Part shown: piece after piece, positions 1 to 7,833 of the stretch
Numbering within the stretch: position 1 is the first letter of the stretch
Layout: each line of letters opens with the position of its first letter
DNA from: an uncultured Collinsella sp.
GTDB lineage: Bacteria; Actinomycetota; Coriobacteriia; Coriobacteriales; Coriobacteriaceae
Direction: 5' to 3'
NCBI GenBank assembly: GCA_900552995.1
Contig: USBX01000010.1
Span: 1-13,538 of the forward strand
DNA: 13,538 bases
Program-made: the position numbers and the translations under genes
Notes under the pieces: model-generated
What the model saw: the letters and a program-made list of their open reading frames with translations, nothing else
The model's database searches: none
Told to the model about the DNA's origin: nothing

Positions 1-48
1 TCTACACGAGCCTTATCGTCGGCAGCGTCAGATGTGTATAAGAGACAG
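1..48 (+). other. Illumina Nextera i5 adapter (not genomic)
   Basis: The first 48 bases are library adapter. TCTACAC (1-7) is the end of the P5 primer. GAGCCTTA (8-15) sits in the index position and matches what I remember as Nextera XT index S521. TCGTCGGCAGCGTC (16-29) is the Nextera read-1 overhang, and AGATGTGTATAAGAGACAG (30-48) is the Tn5 mosaic end. True sequence starts at 49. The adapter gives the leftward reading frame a false tail (SYTHLTLPTIRLV) and a false stop at 2-4. On the + strand it creates a false start reading MCIRDR. Confidence 0.98.
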
Positions 49-631
49 GGTCGGGGACGCTAGGCGCGAAGGGGTCTGCCACGGCAAGCGGGTCGGGAGC
101 GGCGGCGCGAGGCGTCGGCTGTTGCTGGGGCATGGCGGCGGGGCGCTGCTGCTGCGGGGCAGCAAACTGCTGCTGGCCGGCGCGCGGGGCGCTGGCGGCA
201 CGGCTTGCCGCGGAGTTGTTCTGGCCCAGGCCGTTCTGATAGGCGCGCTCTTCTTCGTACAGGCGGCCGAGCGTGGGGGCATCGACGTTCTCGGCAAAGA
301 CCGAGAACTTGCCGGCGCGCAGCTGCGGATCGATCATAAAGCGCACGAGGGGCTCGCCGACAAAGACATAGCGGCGCTTTTCGGCCTGTGCCTTCACAAA
401 CTCGCGAACTTCGCGCGAAAGCTCGGGGTAGAACGGGGCGAGCATGGGATCGTCGTCGGCGGCGATCAGGATGGTATAGAGTGCCGGCGCGGTGTTGACG
501 CCGTTGATCACCAGAGTCTGATCCTCCATGTCGCGAGCGGCCTGCTTGGCAAGCTTCTTAAAGGAGAACGGGGCACGGGTGGCACCGAAGATGCCGGCCA
601 CGTGGTCCTCGAAGATGTTCAGGAAGTTCAC
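49..631 (-). CDS. fhaA: FhaA-like protein, DUF3662 N-terminal domain (C-terminus missing)
   Basis: About 194 genuine residues are present; the rest lies beyond the contig end. The N-terminal ~120 residues (MNFLNIFEDHVAGIFG ... VFVGEPLVRFMID ... FSVFAENVD) look like the DUF3662/FhaA N-terminal domain of actinobacterial FHA proteins. After it comes an Ala/Gln/Pro-rich linker, and a C-terminal FHA domain would be expected in the missing part. In mycobacteria FhaA is a substrate of PknB-type kinases and takes part in cell-wall synthesis control. The start is GTG at 631, with GGAGAG about 9 bases upstream. It overlaps the kinase stop in a GTGA tetranucleotide, so translation is probably coupled. 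A caller will report a complete 209-residue protein; its last 14 or so residues and its stop are adapter. The family call is by recognition only. Confidence 0.82.
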
Positions 632-2481
632 GAAAGATCACTCTCCGTATAGGTTCTTTGGTATCCGAGCAAATATAGGCATATCCCAACGATTATAGAG
701 GATAGGGTTCCCGCAACCGCCGCCTTGACGACGACCGCGGCCGCAAGGCTGGCAATTTCCATATGGTGTGCAAGACAGAGCGACGCTGCGGAGCCTATTC
801 CGCAGCCGGCGATGGCAGCGATTGCAGCCAGGTTCGAACCCTGCTCGGCACGCTTGGCATGGACGTTGAGCAGCAGAGATGTCAGTGCAGCTGTCGCCGC
901 GACGAGCACGACGGCAGCCCAGAAGAGCATGTCTCCCAGTGCCGCGGCAACATTGCCAAGCCCCAGCACGCCTCCGGTGGAAAGCGCAACCGTAGCCAGG
1001 CGGCCAAAAAGCGCGCCCATCCCCGTGGCGGCCGCGGCGCTTGCCGGGCCGAGCCAAAAGGCCGCGATGCCGGCGGCGACCCCGGCGGCAAGGAGGACGT
1101 CGCCCGTTAGACAGCCAAGTGCCACCGCGCAGGTGAGCGCGGCGCTCGCGGCGGCCTCGGTGCGGCCCCAGGCGATCCACCAACCGGACATGCTGGCGGC
1201 AAAGAGCACCGCGACGGGCAGCATCGACAGGATGCCCTGCGCTTGCATGGTGGCGTTGGCCATAAGTACCAAAAAGCCCACGGCCGAGATAGCCGAGCCA
1301 ATCTGCGGGGCCAGGCCGGCGGCCGCCCCAATCGCGATGGCCGCGGCAATAAGTCCGGGAAGCGCCGCGACGCCAGCTGTCTGCATGATCAAAAAGCTAA
1401 AGGCGCCGCACGTTAGCGCCGAGATGGCGCGCATCGTGAAATCGCGCGCGTGGCTCCAGCGCGTGCCGGCCCAGCCGAGCGCGGGGTCGACCTCGATGGC
1501 GTCGTCCTCATAGGGCAACGATTCGATATCGTCTGCCGTGCGCTCGTCATCCGACAGCTCGCCCACCATCTGCTCTAGGCTGCGACGGCCCTCGCGCACG
1601 CTGCCCAAGCCGGCGAGCAGCTGGTCGCAAAATGCCTCGATGCTGTTGGGGCGGTCTTGCGGCATGGGGGAGAGGGCGCTCATGAGCGCAGCCTTGGCTC
1701 CTGGGGGAAAGTGCGGGATGAGCTCGCTGGGGTAGGTGGCACCGCCGATGATGCGGCCGAGCGAGTCGGCGGGCGTGGCCGCCATAAAGGGAGCGCTGCC
1801 GCACAAGCCCTCATAGATAACGCAGGCAAGGGCAAAGACGTCGGCGCGCTCGTCGACCGTGCCAGTCTCGATGTCGAGCTGCTCGGGCGGCATGTAGCCG
1901 ATGGTGCCGCCACGCGAGCCGCCAAAGCCGCCGGCAGACGACAGCCGCGCCATGCCAAAGTCGGTGAGCTTTACATTGCCCGAGTGGTCGATGAGCACGT
2001 TGGCGGGCTTGATATCCAGGTGGAGCACGCCGTTGCTATGGGCGAAGGTGAGCGCCTGGCCCAGCGCGTCGGCAATTGCCGCGGCCTCGTCAAAGGTGAG
2101 CGAATGGCCGTCCACGCGATGCAAAAAGTCGGCGAGCGACATGCCGTCGACATATTCCATGACGAGGTAGGCATAGGCGGTATCGTGCGTAAAGTCGATA
2201 ACCTGCACGATATTGGGATGTTGAAGCATGGCAGCGGTGTGTGCCTCGCGCAGGACATCCATGATGTCGCTGGCGGGCATGCCGGCACCGCCTGTGAGGG
2301 GAATGCGCTTAATGGCGACGCGACGGCGCAGGTGCGTGTCGCGGCAAATCTCGATGGAGCCAAAACCGCCGGTCGCGAGCGTCTCGAGCGGCTGGAACCG
2401 CTTGAGCAGCTCGCGAGAGCTGGTGCCCTCCAAGGGAACGTCCGGCGAGAACTGGGCGGTATGTTGCGAGAAAAGCGGCAT
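628..2481 (-). CDS. Membrane-anchored Ser/Thr protein kinase
   Basis: The protein has 617 residues from ATG 2481. A TTG at 2487 is also possible, but GAGGG lies 6 bases before the ATG and directly abuts the TTG, so I prefer the ATG. The N-terminal half is a Hanks-type kinase: glycine loop TGGFGS (37-42), VAIK lysine 58, C-helix Glu 79, catalytic loop HLDIKPAN (154-161), DFG 174-176, and GTIGYMPPE (192-200). All catalytic residues are present, but the Arg of HRD is Leu, so it is a non-RD kinase. An acidic linker (about 305-335) leads to roughly 260 hydrophobic residues with about nine to eleven membrane spans and no extracellular PASTA repeats. The neighbouring fhaA-like gene, overlapping by 4 bases, is a plausible substrate or reader. 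What the membrane domain senses is unknown. Confidence 0.93.
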   Translation of the reverse strand: MPLFSQHTAQFSPDVPLEGTSSRELLKRFQPLETLATGGFGSIEICRDTHLRRRVAIKRIPLTGGAGMPASDIMDVLREAHTAAMLQHPNIVQVIDFTHDTAYAYLVMEYVDGMSLADFLHRVDGHSLTFDEAAAIADALGQALTFAHSNGVLHLDIKPANVLIDHSGNVKLTDFGMARLSSAGGFGGSRGGTIGYMPPEQLDIETGTVDERADVFALACVIYEGLCGSAPFMAATPADSLGRIIGGATYPSELIPHFPPGAKAALMSALSPMPQDRPNSIEAFCDQLLAGLGSVREGRRSLEQMVGELSDDERTADDIESLPYEDDAIEVDPALGWAGTRWSHARDFTMRAISALTCGAFSFLIMQTAGVAALPGLIAAAIAIGAAAGLAPQIGSAISAVGFLVLMANATMQAQGILSMLPVAVLFAASMSGWWIAWGRTEAAASAALTCAVALGCLTGDVLLAAGVAAGIAAFWLGPASAAAATGMGALFGRLATVALSTGGVLGLGNVAAALGDMLFWAAVVLVAATAALTSLLLNVHAKRAEQGSNLAAIAAIAGCGIGSAASLCLAHHMEIASLAAAVVVKAAVAGTLSSIIVGICLYLLGYQRTYTESDLS

Positions 2482-2561
2482 GGCCAACCCTCGTGCGTTT
2501 AAAGTTCGTTTGCGAGCGGCGGGCGCGGGGCCAAGCCGTTCGCGGTGGCATAGATGCTGCT

Positions 2562-2589
2562 AGTTTAGCACGCTCGGGCGCATGGTGAA
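2562..2589 (-). promoter_or_regulatory. Candidate promoter of the kinase-fhaA operon
   Basis: Read leftward there is TTCACC (2589-2584), a 16-base spacer, then TAAACT (2567-2562) preceded by TGC, an extended -10. Each hexamer matches consensus at four of six positions. It lies about 80 bases upstream of the kinase ATG and inside the 142-base gap after the YcxB-like gene. The -10 is inside a small dyad (TGCTA-GTT-TAGCA, 2558-2570). The prediction is by eye. Confidence 0.35.
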
Positions 2590-2623
2590 GGTAGCGGGGT
2601 GAGGTGGCCTGTCTGACTTGGCC

Positions 2624-3340
2624 TTAGCGCTTCTTCTTGTTCTTCTTCTGCTTGCGCTGTTTGGCCTTTGCATTCTTGGGCTCGCTTTCCTGCTTGGCCT
2701 TGGCAGCGGCCTTCTCGGCCTTCATCTTCTTACGTTTGGTCTCGATGCGCAGTTTTTTGTTGATGCGCGCCTTGAGGAAGGAGCCAAACTGCTCGGCATC
2801 ACCACGCACAAAGGTGTCCTTAGGGATCGTCACGCCCTGGTCGGCGAACATGGCCACAAAGATGCGCTCGCCGTCGAGTACGTGGTCGAGCTTCTCAAAC
2901 GGGAAGAACTGCGACTTGCCGCTCTTGCCCCAGACCATCAGGCCGTCCTCGTTGGCGGCGACGCGGCGGTAGCGGCCGCCCATGGACTCGTCGGCCTCGA
3001 CGGCTTCGATAAAGTCGCGGGCGAGCGTATGGTGCAGATTTTTGCTCCACCAGGCCAAAAAGGCGCCGAATACGATGAGGACGACGCCGAACTTGATCCA
3101 GTTGCCGCCGGCCACCAGCATGCCGATGCCGATGAGCGCGGCAATCGCAGCGGCGACGTACAGGGAGCCGCGGCGCCTGGGCGAGGCAACCAAGCGGGCG
3201 AAATCGGTGACGAGGTCGTTTTCGTACTGATACTCGTTGAGGTACAGGATGCCGTCATCGGCTGCTGCCTGCGTCTCGAGCGCGACCTCGACCTGGTCGG
3301 CTGCTTCGGAGGGAACGAGGTTGCTCTCTGCGTCTGCCAT
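2624..3340 (-). CDS. YcxB-like two-span membrane protein with Lys-rich tail
   Basis: The protein has 238 residues and starts at ATG 3340, with AGGAG about 10 bases upstream. Two adjacent hydrophobic helices (about 59-77 and 81-98) form a hairpin with a short turn. Residues about 105-195 (TLARDFIEAVEADESMGG ... GKSQFFPFEKLDHVL ... FVAMFADQGVTIPKDTF) resemble the YcxB-like C-terminal domain, a small PH-like cytosolic fold found after two membrane helices. The last 45 residues are extremely basic (ending KNKKKR) and may bind nucleic acid or the acidic membrane face. Function is unknown. It is divergent from dnaX and upstream of the kinase on the same strand, with a 142-base gap that may carry a separate promoter. 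Confidence 0.8.
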   Translation of the reverse strand: MADAESNLVPSEAADQVEVALETQAAADDGILYLNEYQYENDLVTDFARLVASPRRRGSLYVAAAIAALIGIGMLVAGGNWIKFGVVLIVFGAFLAWWSKNLHHTLARDFIEAVEADESMGGRYRRVAANEDGLMVWGKSGKSQFFPFEKLDHVLDGERIFVAMFADQGVTIPKDTFVRGDAEQFGSFLKARINKKLRIETKRKKMKAEKAAAKAKQESEPKNAKAKQRKQKKNKKKR

Positions 3341-3455
3341 GCTCTTTGGACTCCTATCGCGGCGGGCTCGCCGTACGGGTTATTATGGATACAGTATGCC
3401 GTGCGACCGCATGGCCGCCGCGGCAACAAGACTCAGTATACCCGGGGGAGCACCC
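3341..3455. promoter_or_regulatory. Divergent intergenic region between YcxB-like gene and dnaX
   Basis: These 115 bases must serve two divergent genes. AT-rich words stand out in a GC-rich setting: TATTAT (3381-3386) and TACAGT (3390-3395) on the + strand, and CATAAT on the - strand (3387-3382). None has a convincing -35 at 16-18 bases. The dnaX ribosome site is GGGGGAG (3444-3450), 5 bases before its ATG. Confidence 0.3.
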
Positions 3456-5918
3456 ATGGAATCGTTGTACCGAAAGTATCGCCCGCTCACCTTCGACTCC
3501 GTGGTGGGCCAGCAGCATATCGTCTCGACGCTCGAGCACGCCATCACCGAGGGGCGCCTGTCCCACGCCTACCTGTTCTGCGGACCGCGCGGCACGGGCA
3601 AGACCACCATGGCGCGCATTTTGGCCAAGGCGCTGCTGTGCCGCAATGCCGAGGCGGCGCACGCCGAGGGTGCAAGCGGCTGCATGCCCGACGGTACCTG
3701 CGAGGAGTGTGAGCTCATCGCCGAGGGCAACCACCCAGATGTCTACGAGCTCGATGCCGCAAGCCGTACCGGCGTAGACAATGTGCGCGAGGAGATCATC
3801 AACTCCGTCAACTTTGCCCCGGTGCGTGGTAAGTACAAGATCTATATCATCGACGAGGTCCACATGCTCACGACGGCGGCGTTTAACGCGCTGCTCAAGA
3901 CGCTCGAGGAGCCGCCGGCGCACGTGATCTTTGTGCTGTGCACCACCGACCCGCAAAAGATTCTGGAGACCATCCTCTCGCGCTGCCAGCGCTTCGATTT
4001 CCACCGCATCGGTAACGAGGATATCGAGCGCCGCCTGGCATACGTGTGCGAGCAGGAGGGCTTCGACTACGACGATGAGGCGCTTGCCATCGTGGCACGC
4101 CATGCCAAGGGCGGCATGCGCGACGCGCTCTCCACGCTGGAGCAGCTGAGCGTCTTCGGCAACGGCACCGTGCATGCGGACGATGCCCGCTCACTTTTGG
4201 GCGAAGTTTCGGACCAGATTCTGGGAGAGTTTACGCGCGCCATTGCCGATCGTGATGTCGCCGAGCTCTATGGGCTTATTCGCGCGCAGGTCGAGGAAGG
4301 TAACGATCTGCTGGAACTGACGCGCGACCTGGTGGCGCACATGCGCGACGTGTATGTTGCCTGCGTTGCCGGTGCCCGTGCCGAGTTGTTTGAGGGCGGT
4401 GCCGAGCAGGCCGAGGCGCTTGCAGCCGAGGCCGCTGCCTTTGGCGAGCATCCTGCCGACCGCCTGGCCCGTGTGCTGACGGTGCTCGACGATGCCGCAC
4501 TGGAGATGAGGGGCGCGAGCGACGTGCGCCTGGTGCTCGAGATCGCCTGCACCCGCCTGGCGCGTCCCGAGGCCGATTTAACGATTGAGGCTTTGGCTGA
4601 GCGCGTGGCTCGCTTGGAGGCCATGGTTGCCAACGCCGCCGTTCCGGCGAGCGTGGCTGCTGCTCAAGCGAGTGCGCCTGCTGCATCCGCGCCCTCTGTC
4701 CAGCAGCCGACGCTGATCTCGGGCGCCCGAGCTGCTGCTCCTGCGGCGACCGCCGCCCCCGCTGCTACGTCTGCGCATCAGGGTGGCATGCCTTGGGACC
4801 GCGGCGCTGCTGCTCCGGCGGCCCAGTCTGCGCTCAAGTCCGCGGCTCCGGCTCCCGCGCCCAAACCTGTAACGCCTGCGCCTCAACCCGTTGCGGCTCC
4901 GGCTCCCGCGCCTGCTGCATCGACCGTGCCGGTGTCCAGGCCCAACAACGCCGCCCAGGTTGCCGCCGCCGGTGCTGCCGAGACCCCCGCGGTCGAGGAC
5001 GCCGGCGAGCTCCAGCGCAAATGGGCCGAGGTCGTCGAGCGCGTCAAGGCGCGTCAGGCTTCCTACGCGGGACTTTTGCTCAACGCCCGCGCCACGGCCG
5101 ACGACGGCTCCAAGCTCACGGTCTCGTTCCCCGCGGGCTCGACCTTTGCCATCAAGATGCTCGGTCGCGCCGACACGCAGTCGGTGGTCCTGCCGACGGT
5201 CTGCGCGGTATTCGGTCGTCGCACCGTCGACTATGTCCTGGATGGAGGTGGCACGCCGGCTCCTCAACATGAGGAGCATTCTCCATCTGCACGGGCTGCG
5301 GCATCTGCGGACCCGCAGCCCGTGTCCTCGGCGGCCCCTGTATCCTCGAGCGCCAGCGCGCCGCAGCAGCAAGCGGCACCGGTAGCGGCATCGACCCTGT
5401 CGGCGCCTAAGCCCGTCACGCCCAAACCTGCTGCCCCGGCGCCCGCGCCCAAGCCCGTCGCGCCTGCGTCCGAGTCGTCCGACCTGGGCAAAGCCCCCTG
5501 GCTACGCTCCGACAACCCTGCCGGCGCTCCTGCCACGGGCAAGCTCCCGACCGAGCCCGCGCCCCGTGCGCCCGAGCGCTCTGCCGCTCCCAAGGCTCAG
5601 CCTGCCGCACCGTCTGCGCCGTGGGAATCCGAGCGGGTTCCCTACGACGATGCCATGGTCGGCGGTTTTGCTGCCGATGCCGGCGGGGACGATCTGCCCC
5701 CGTTCGACGTGCCGGCCGCGGCGTCCGCGCCCAAGCCCGCTGCAACTGCCCCCAAAGAGGAGGACGCTCCCGCCGCTCCCTGGGAATCCAATCCCGGTGC
5801 TGGCAGCCCCTTCGGCCATCAGGGCGCAGCCCCGAGCATCCCGCAGACCGAGGACGAGGCCAAGGCCCTCATCCGCAGCGTCTTTGGCCAGGCCACCATC
5901 TTCAAGCCGGTGGAGTAG
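3456..5918 (+). CDS. dnaX: DNA polymerase III subunits gamma/tau
   Basis: This 820-residue clamp-loader ATPase loads the beta sliding clamp and couples the replicase at the fork. ATG 3456 has GGGGGAG 5 bases upstream and gives the standard start MESLYRKYRPLTF; the frame is open further upstream but without homology. Walker A is GPRGTGKT (43-50). The zinc-module cysteines are 62, 76, 82 and 85. Walker B is IYIIDEVH (129-136). Other motifs are CTTDP sensor 1 (162-166), SRC arginine finger (175-177) and GGMRDAL sensor 2 (219-225). A helical collar domain runs to about 390, followed by a Pro/Ala-rich linker, a folded domain (about 517-595, ELQRKWAEVVERVKARQ ... RRTVDYVL), a second long disordered linker, and a conserved-looking end (EDEAKALIRSVFG). 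I see no A-run slippery site for making gamma by frameshift. Confidence 0.98.
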   Translation: MESLYRKYRPLTFDSVVGQQHIVSTLEHAITEGRLSHAYLFCGPRGTGKTTMARILAKALLCRNAEAAHAEGASGCMPDGTCEECELIAEGNHPDVYELDAASRTGVDNVREEIINSVNFAPVRGKYKIYIIDEVHMLTTAAFNALLKTLEEPPAHVIFVLCTTDPQKILETILSRCQRFDFHRIGNEDIERRLAYVCEQEGFDYDDEALAIVARHAKGGMRDALSTLEQLSVFGNGTVHADDARSLLGEVSDQILGEFTRAIADRDVAELYGLIRAQVEEGNDLLELTRDLVAHMRDVYVACVAGARAELFEGGAEQAEALAAEAAAFGEHPADRLARVLTVLDDAALEMRGASDVRLVLEIACTRLARPEADLTIEALAERVARLEAMVANAAVPASVAAAQASAPAASAPSVQQPTLISGARAAAPAATAAPAATSAHQGGMPWDRGAAAPAAQSALKSAAPAPAPKPVTPAPQPVAAPAPAPAASTVPVSRPNNAAQVAAAGAAETPAVEDAGELQRKWAEVVERVKARQASYAGLLLNARATADDGSKLTVSFPAGSTFAIKMLGRADTQSVVLPTVCAVFGRRTVDYVLDGGGTPAPQHEEHSPSARAAASADPQPVSSAAPVSSSASAPQQQAAPVAASTLSAPKPVTPKPAAPAPAPKPVAPASESSDLGKAPWLRSDNPAGAPATGKLPTEPAPRAPERSAAPKAQPAAPSAPWESERVPYDDAMVGGFAADAGGDDLPPFDVPAAASAPKPAATAPKEEDAPAAPWESNPGAGSPFGHQGAAPSIPQTEDEAKALIRSVFGQATIFKPVE

Positions 5919-5939
5919 CTGCGCAGGCGGGCATACTGC

Positions 5940-6413
5940 TCAAGAAGAGGACCCCTTGTCCGGGCGCATCTGTATTTCGGACATGTGTAGTGTGGTGCCG
6001 CGTATGTCGCATTTGAGCAGACAGGTGCGTGACGGTCGGCCTAGGATGCTGAGGTCGATACGATACGTCGCATGGCTGTCCGTGTACTCGACTTGCTCGG
6101 CGTTAATGGTTGCTCCGATTGCCAAATAAACGCCTAGCTCGGCATCGACAATCTTGAAGTCCTTTATCTTGACCTTGAACTCTTGATAGAGGGACGGGCT
6201 GTTGTAGTAGACGGTTCGGGTTCCGTCGGTGCACTCATCGGTCGTCTCCCATTTGACGACGGGCTGGTCCGAGCTGGCTATCAGCAGTTCTGCTCCAAAA
6301 GCTATGGCATGGGTGATGACAACCAGCAATGCCCAGCCGACAAAGAGATAGAGAACCACATATGCAACGGGGTGTTTTGAGCGGATGTTTTGGAGCGCGT
6401 TGGGGGCATTCAT
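5940..6413 (-). CDS. Hypothetical one-span membrane protein
   Basis: The protein has 157 residues and I do not recognise it. An N-terminal helix (about 15-46, AYVVLYLFVGWALLVVITHA) is followed by about 110 residues, probably outside the membrane, with a beta-rich look and four cysteines. The start is well supported: GGAGGTG (6424-6418) lies 4 bases before ATG 6413, and a perfect TATAAT lies just upstream. It converges on dnaX with a 21-base gap between stops and no clear terminator between them. Its codon and base use looks more AT-rich than its neighbours, so it may be a recent arrival. Its function cannot be inferred. Confidence 0.8.
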   Translation of the reverse strand: MNAPNALQNIRSKHPVAYVVLYLFVGWALLVVITHAIAFGAELLIASSDQPVVKWETTDECTDGTRTVYYNSPSLYQEFKVKIKDFKIVDAELGVYLAIGATINAEQVEYTDSHATYRIDLSILGRPSRTCLLKCDIRGTTLHMSEIQMRPDKGSSS

Positions 6414-6447
6414 GGGGCACCTCCAAATTACTATCTATGGCAATCAA

Positions 6448-6474
6448 ATTATACCCCGCTGCCATGCGCGTCAC
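6448..6474 (-). promoter_or_regulatory. Promoter of the 157-residue membrane protein gene
   Basis: Read leftward: GTGACG (6474-6469), a 15-base spacer, and a perfect TATAAT (6453-6448). The spacer is short, but the -10 is exact and unusual in this GC-rich window. A start site near 6441 would leave a leader of about 28 bases carrying the GGAGGTG ribosome site. Confidence 0.6.
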
Positions 6475-6633
6475 CGTGAGCAACGGATCGGCATGCAGGT
6501 CTTTAGCGGTGCACATGAAATGTCGGATTCCGGCTCTACAAGATTTAGCTTTCAATATTATGCAGATGCGAATTATTCAACTTTGCATAATCTTCGGGTG
6601 CGGCTTGCACTCCAGGACATGTATATCGACTGA
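6475..6633 (+). other. AT-richer stretch with possible gene remnant
   Basis: This part of the 340-base gap before ybaB looks lower in GC than the surroundings. One + strand frame is open and ends at TGA 6631-6633; its last ~45 residues (MQVFSGAHEMSDSGS, then a segment ending LHNLRVRLALQDMYID) look protein-like, but there is no ribosome site and the upstream part overlaps the promoter of the opposite gene. It could be the tail of a decayed gene. An 8-bp inverted repeat (ATTATGCA 6557-6564, TGCATAAT 6584-6591) lies inside. No RNA gene was recognised. Confidence 0.25.
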
Positions 6634-6650
6634 GGTAGCGTGACCGCCCC

Positions 6651-6678
6651 GCTTGCTGGCCGCGCGCCGTGGTACGAT
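6651..6678 (+). promoter_or_regulatory. Candidate promoter of ybaB-recR
   Basis: TACGAT (6673-6678) preceded by TGG makes an extended -10 about 75 bases before ybaB. A partial -35 (GCTTGC, 6651-6656) sits 16 bases upstream but matches consensus poorly. Position and the extended -10 are the main support. Confidence 0.4.
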
Positions 6679-6753
6679 TTTTGAGTTTGAAAGCCCCGCC
6701 GCGCTCCGGCTGCCCTTGCAGCTCGTCGCGCGGCCGCACGTAAAGGAGCCATT

Positions 6754-7074
6754 ATGGCCGGTATGAACATGCAGCAGATGATGAAGCAGGCTCGCAAGAT
6801 GCAGGAGCAGCTTGCCGCCGCGCAGGAAAACCTTAAGTCCCAGACCGTCGACGCTTCTGCCGGCGGCGGTATGGTCAAGGTGACCGTTAACGGCGAGATG
6901 GAGCTCGTCAACCTCACCATCGATCCCGATGCCCTCGATCCCGAGGACGTCGATATGCTGCAGGATATGATCATGGCTGCCGTCAACGAGGCCGTCCGCG
7001 GCGTCAACGAGCTCGCCAACAAGCAGATGGGCGCCATCACCGGCGGCCTCAACATCCCGGGCATGCCGTTCTAA
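6754..7074 (+). CDS. ybaB: YbaB/EbfC family nucleoid-associated protein
   Basis: At 106 residues it has the usual length for this small dimeric DNA-binding family. Features are a Met/Gln-rich N-terminal helix (NMQQMMKQARKMQEQLAAAQ), the GGGMVKVTVNGEMELVNLTID strand region (about 37-58), the DPEDVDMLQDMIMAAVNEA helix (62-80), and the Gly/Pro/Met-rich end. AAAGGAG lies 5 bases before ATG 6754. It is the first gene of a pair with recR (13-base gap), the common bacterial order downstream of dnaX, which suggests a role linked to replication or repair. Confidence 0.97.
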   Translation: MAGMNMQQMMKQARKMQEQLAAAQENLKSQTVDASAGGGMVKVTVNGEMELVNLTIDPDALDPEDVDMLQDMIMAAVNEAVRGVNELANKQMGAITGGLNIPGMPF

Positions 7075-7087
7075 GACACGCATATAT

Positions 7088-7684
7088 ATGAGTGCGAATC
7101 ACAGTCTGCAAAAACTGCTCGATGAGCTGGGTCGTCTGCCGGGCATCGGTCCTAAGTCGGCCCAGCGCATCGCCTATTACCTGCTCGAGGCCGATGCCGA
7201 GGAGGCCCGCCGCCTGGCCGAGGCCATCCTGGAGGTCAAGCAGGAGGTCCACTTTTGCAGCCGTTGCTTTAACTACGCCACGGCCGACGAGTGCTCCATC
7301 TGCCAGGACCCGATGCGCGATACCACTCGCATTTGTGTGGTGGGCGAGCCGCGCGACGTTCAGGCAATCGAGCGCACGGGCAGCTACCATGGTCTGTACC
7401 ATGTGCTGGGCGGCGTGATTAGCCCCATGGACAAGATCGGTCCCGGGCAGCTGCATATCCGCGAGCTGTTGGCGCGCCTGGGCCACGAGGACATCCACGA
7501 GGTCATTATCGCCACCAACCCCAACATTGAGGGCGAGACCACGGCGAGCTACCTTGCTCGCACCATCAAGCCATTGGGCGTTGAAGTATCGCGTCTTGCG
7601 AGCGGCCTTCCCGTGGGCGGCGACTTGGAGTATGCCGACGAGCTTACGCTTGGCCGCGCTATCGAGGCCCGCCGCGCGATCTAG
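7088..7684 (+). CDS. recR: Recombination mediator protein RecR
   Basis: At 198 residues this is full length. It acts with RecF/RecO to load RecA on SSB-coated gaps. In order: helix-hairpin-helix GRLPGIGPKSAQRIAYYLL (15-33), a four-cysteine zinc finger (C57, C60, C69, C72), a Toprim domain (about 80-175, with VVGEPRDVQAIE and EVIIATNPNIEGE), and the C-terminal Walker-like tail with GLPVGGDLEYAD. No good ribosome site precedes ATG 7088 (the upstream bases are ACACGCATATAT), so it probably relies on coupling to ybaB 13 bases upstream. Confidence 0.98.
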   Translation: MSANHSLQKLLDELGRLPGIGPKSAQRIAYYLLEADAEEARRLAEAILEVKQEVHFCSRCFNYATADECSICQDPMRDTTRICVVGEPRDVQAIERTGSYHGLYHVLGGVISPMDKIGPGQLHIRELLARLGHEDIHEVIIATNPNIEGETTASYLARTIKPLGVEVSRLASGLPVGGDLEYADELTLGRAIEARRAI

Positions 7685-7757
7685 GCGGCGTCAGCTCCAC
7701 GGCATGTCCCGTCGGCCTGCCGCACGGGGCACTCATAATTGGGCACGCGTTCATTCA

Positions 7758-7773
7758 TTTGTTGTGCAACAAA
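7758..7773. promoter_or_regulatory. Dyad operator-like site 1 (TTTGTTG-TG-CAACAAA)
   Basis: A perfect 7-bp dyad with a 2-base centre, inside the 243-base gap between recR and the Gly/Ser-rich protein gene. Its core GTTGTGCAAC recurs as GTTGCGCAAC at 7834 in a shared context (CATTY before the core). The spacing and duplication suggest a transcription-factor site; the factor is unknown. Confidence 0.4.
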
Positions 7774-7833
7774 CCTGCTTTTCATCCGCTTATCGCGTGG
7801 ATGGGTCCGCTCGCACCTCGTATTTGCCCATTC

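Noticed and set aside
32..652. + strand open frame beginning MCIRDR
   Set aside because: Its start lies in the Nextera adapter, and the rest is antisense to the FhaA-like gene.
831..840. GGTTCGAACC, resembling a tRNA T-loop
   Set aside because: It lies inside the kinase membrane-domain coding sequence, with no acceptor or anticodon stems around it.
3456..5918. Programmed frameshift making the short gamma form of DnaX
   Set aside because: No A-rich slippery heptamer with a nearby Shine-Dalgarno-like enhancer is visible at the end of the ATPase/collar region.
6414..6753. Signal recognition particle RNA, often found near dnaX
   Set aside because: No GGAA-loop core or paired long stem of that RNA could be found in this gap.
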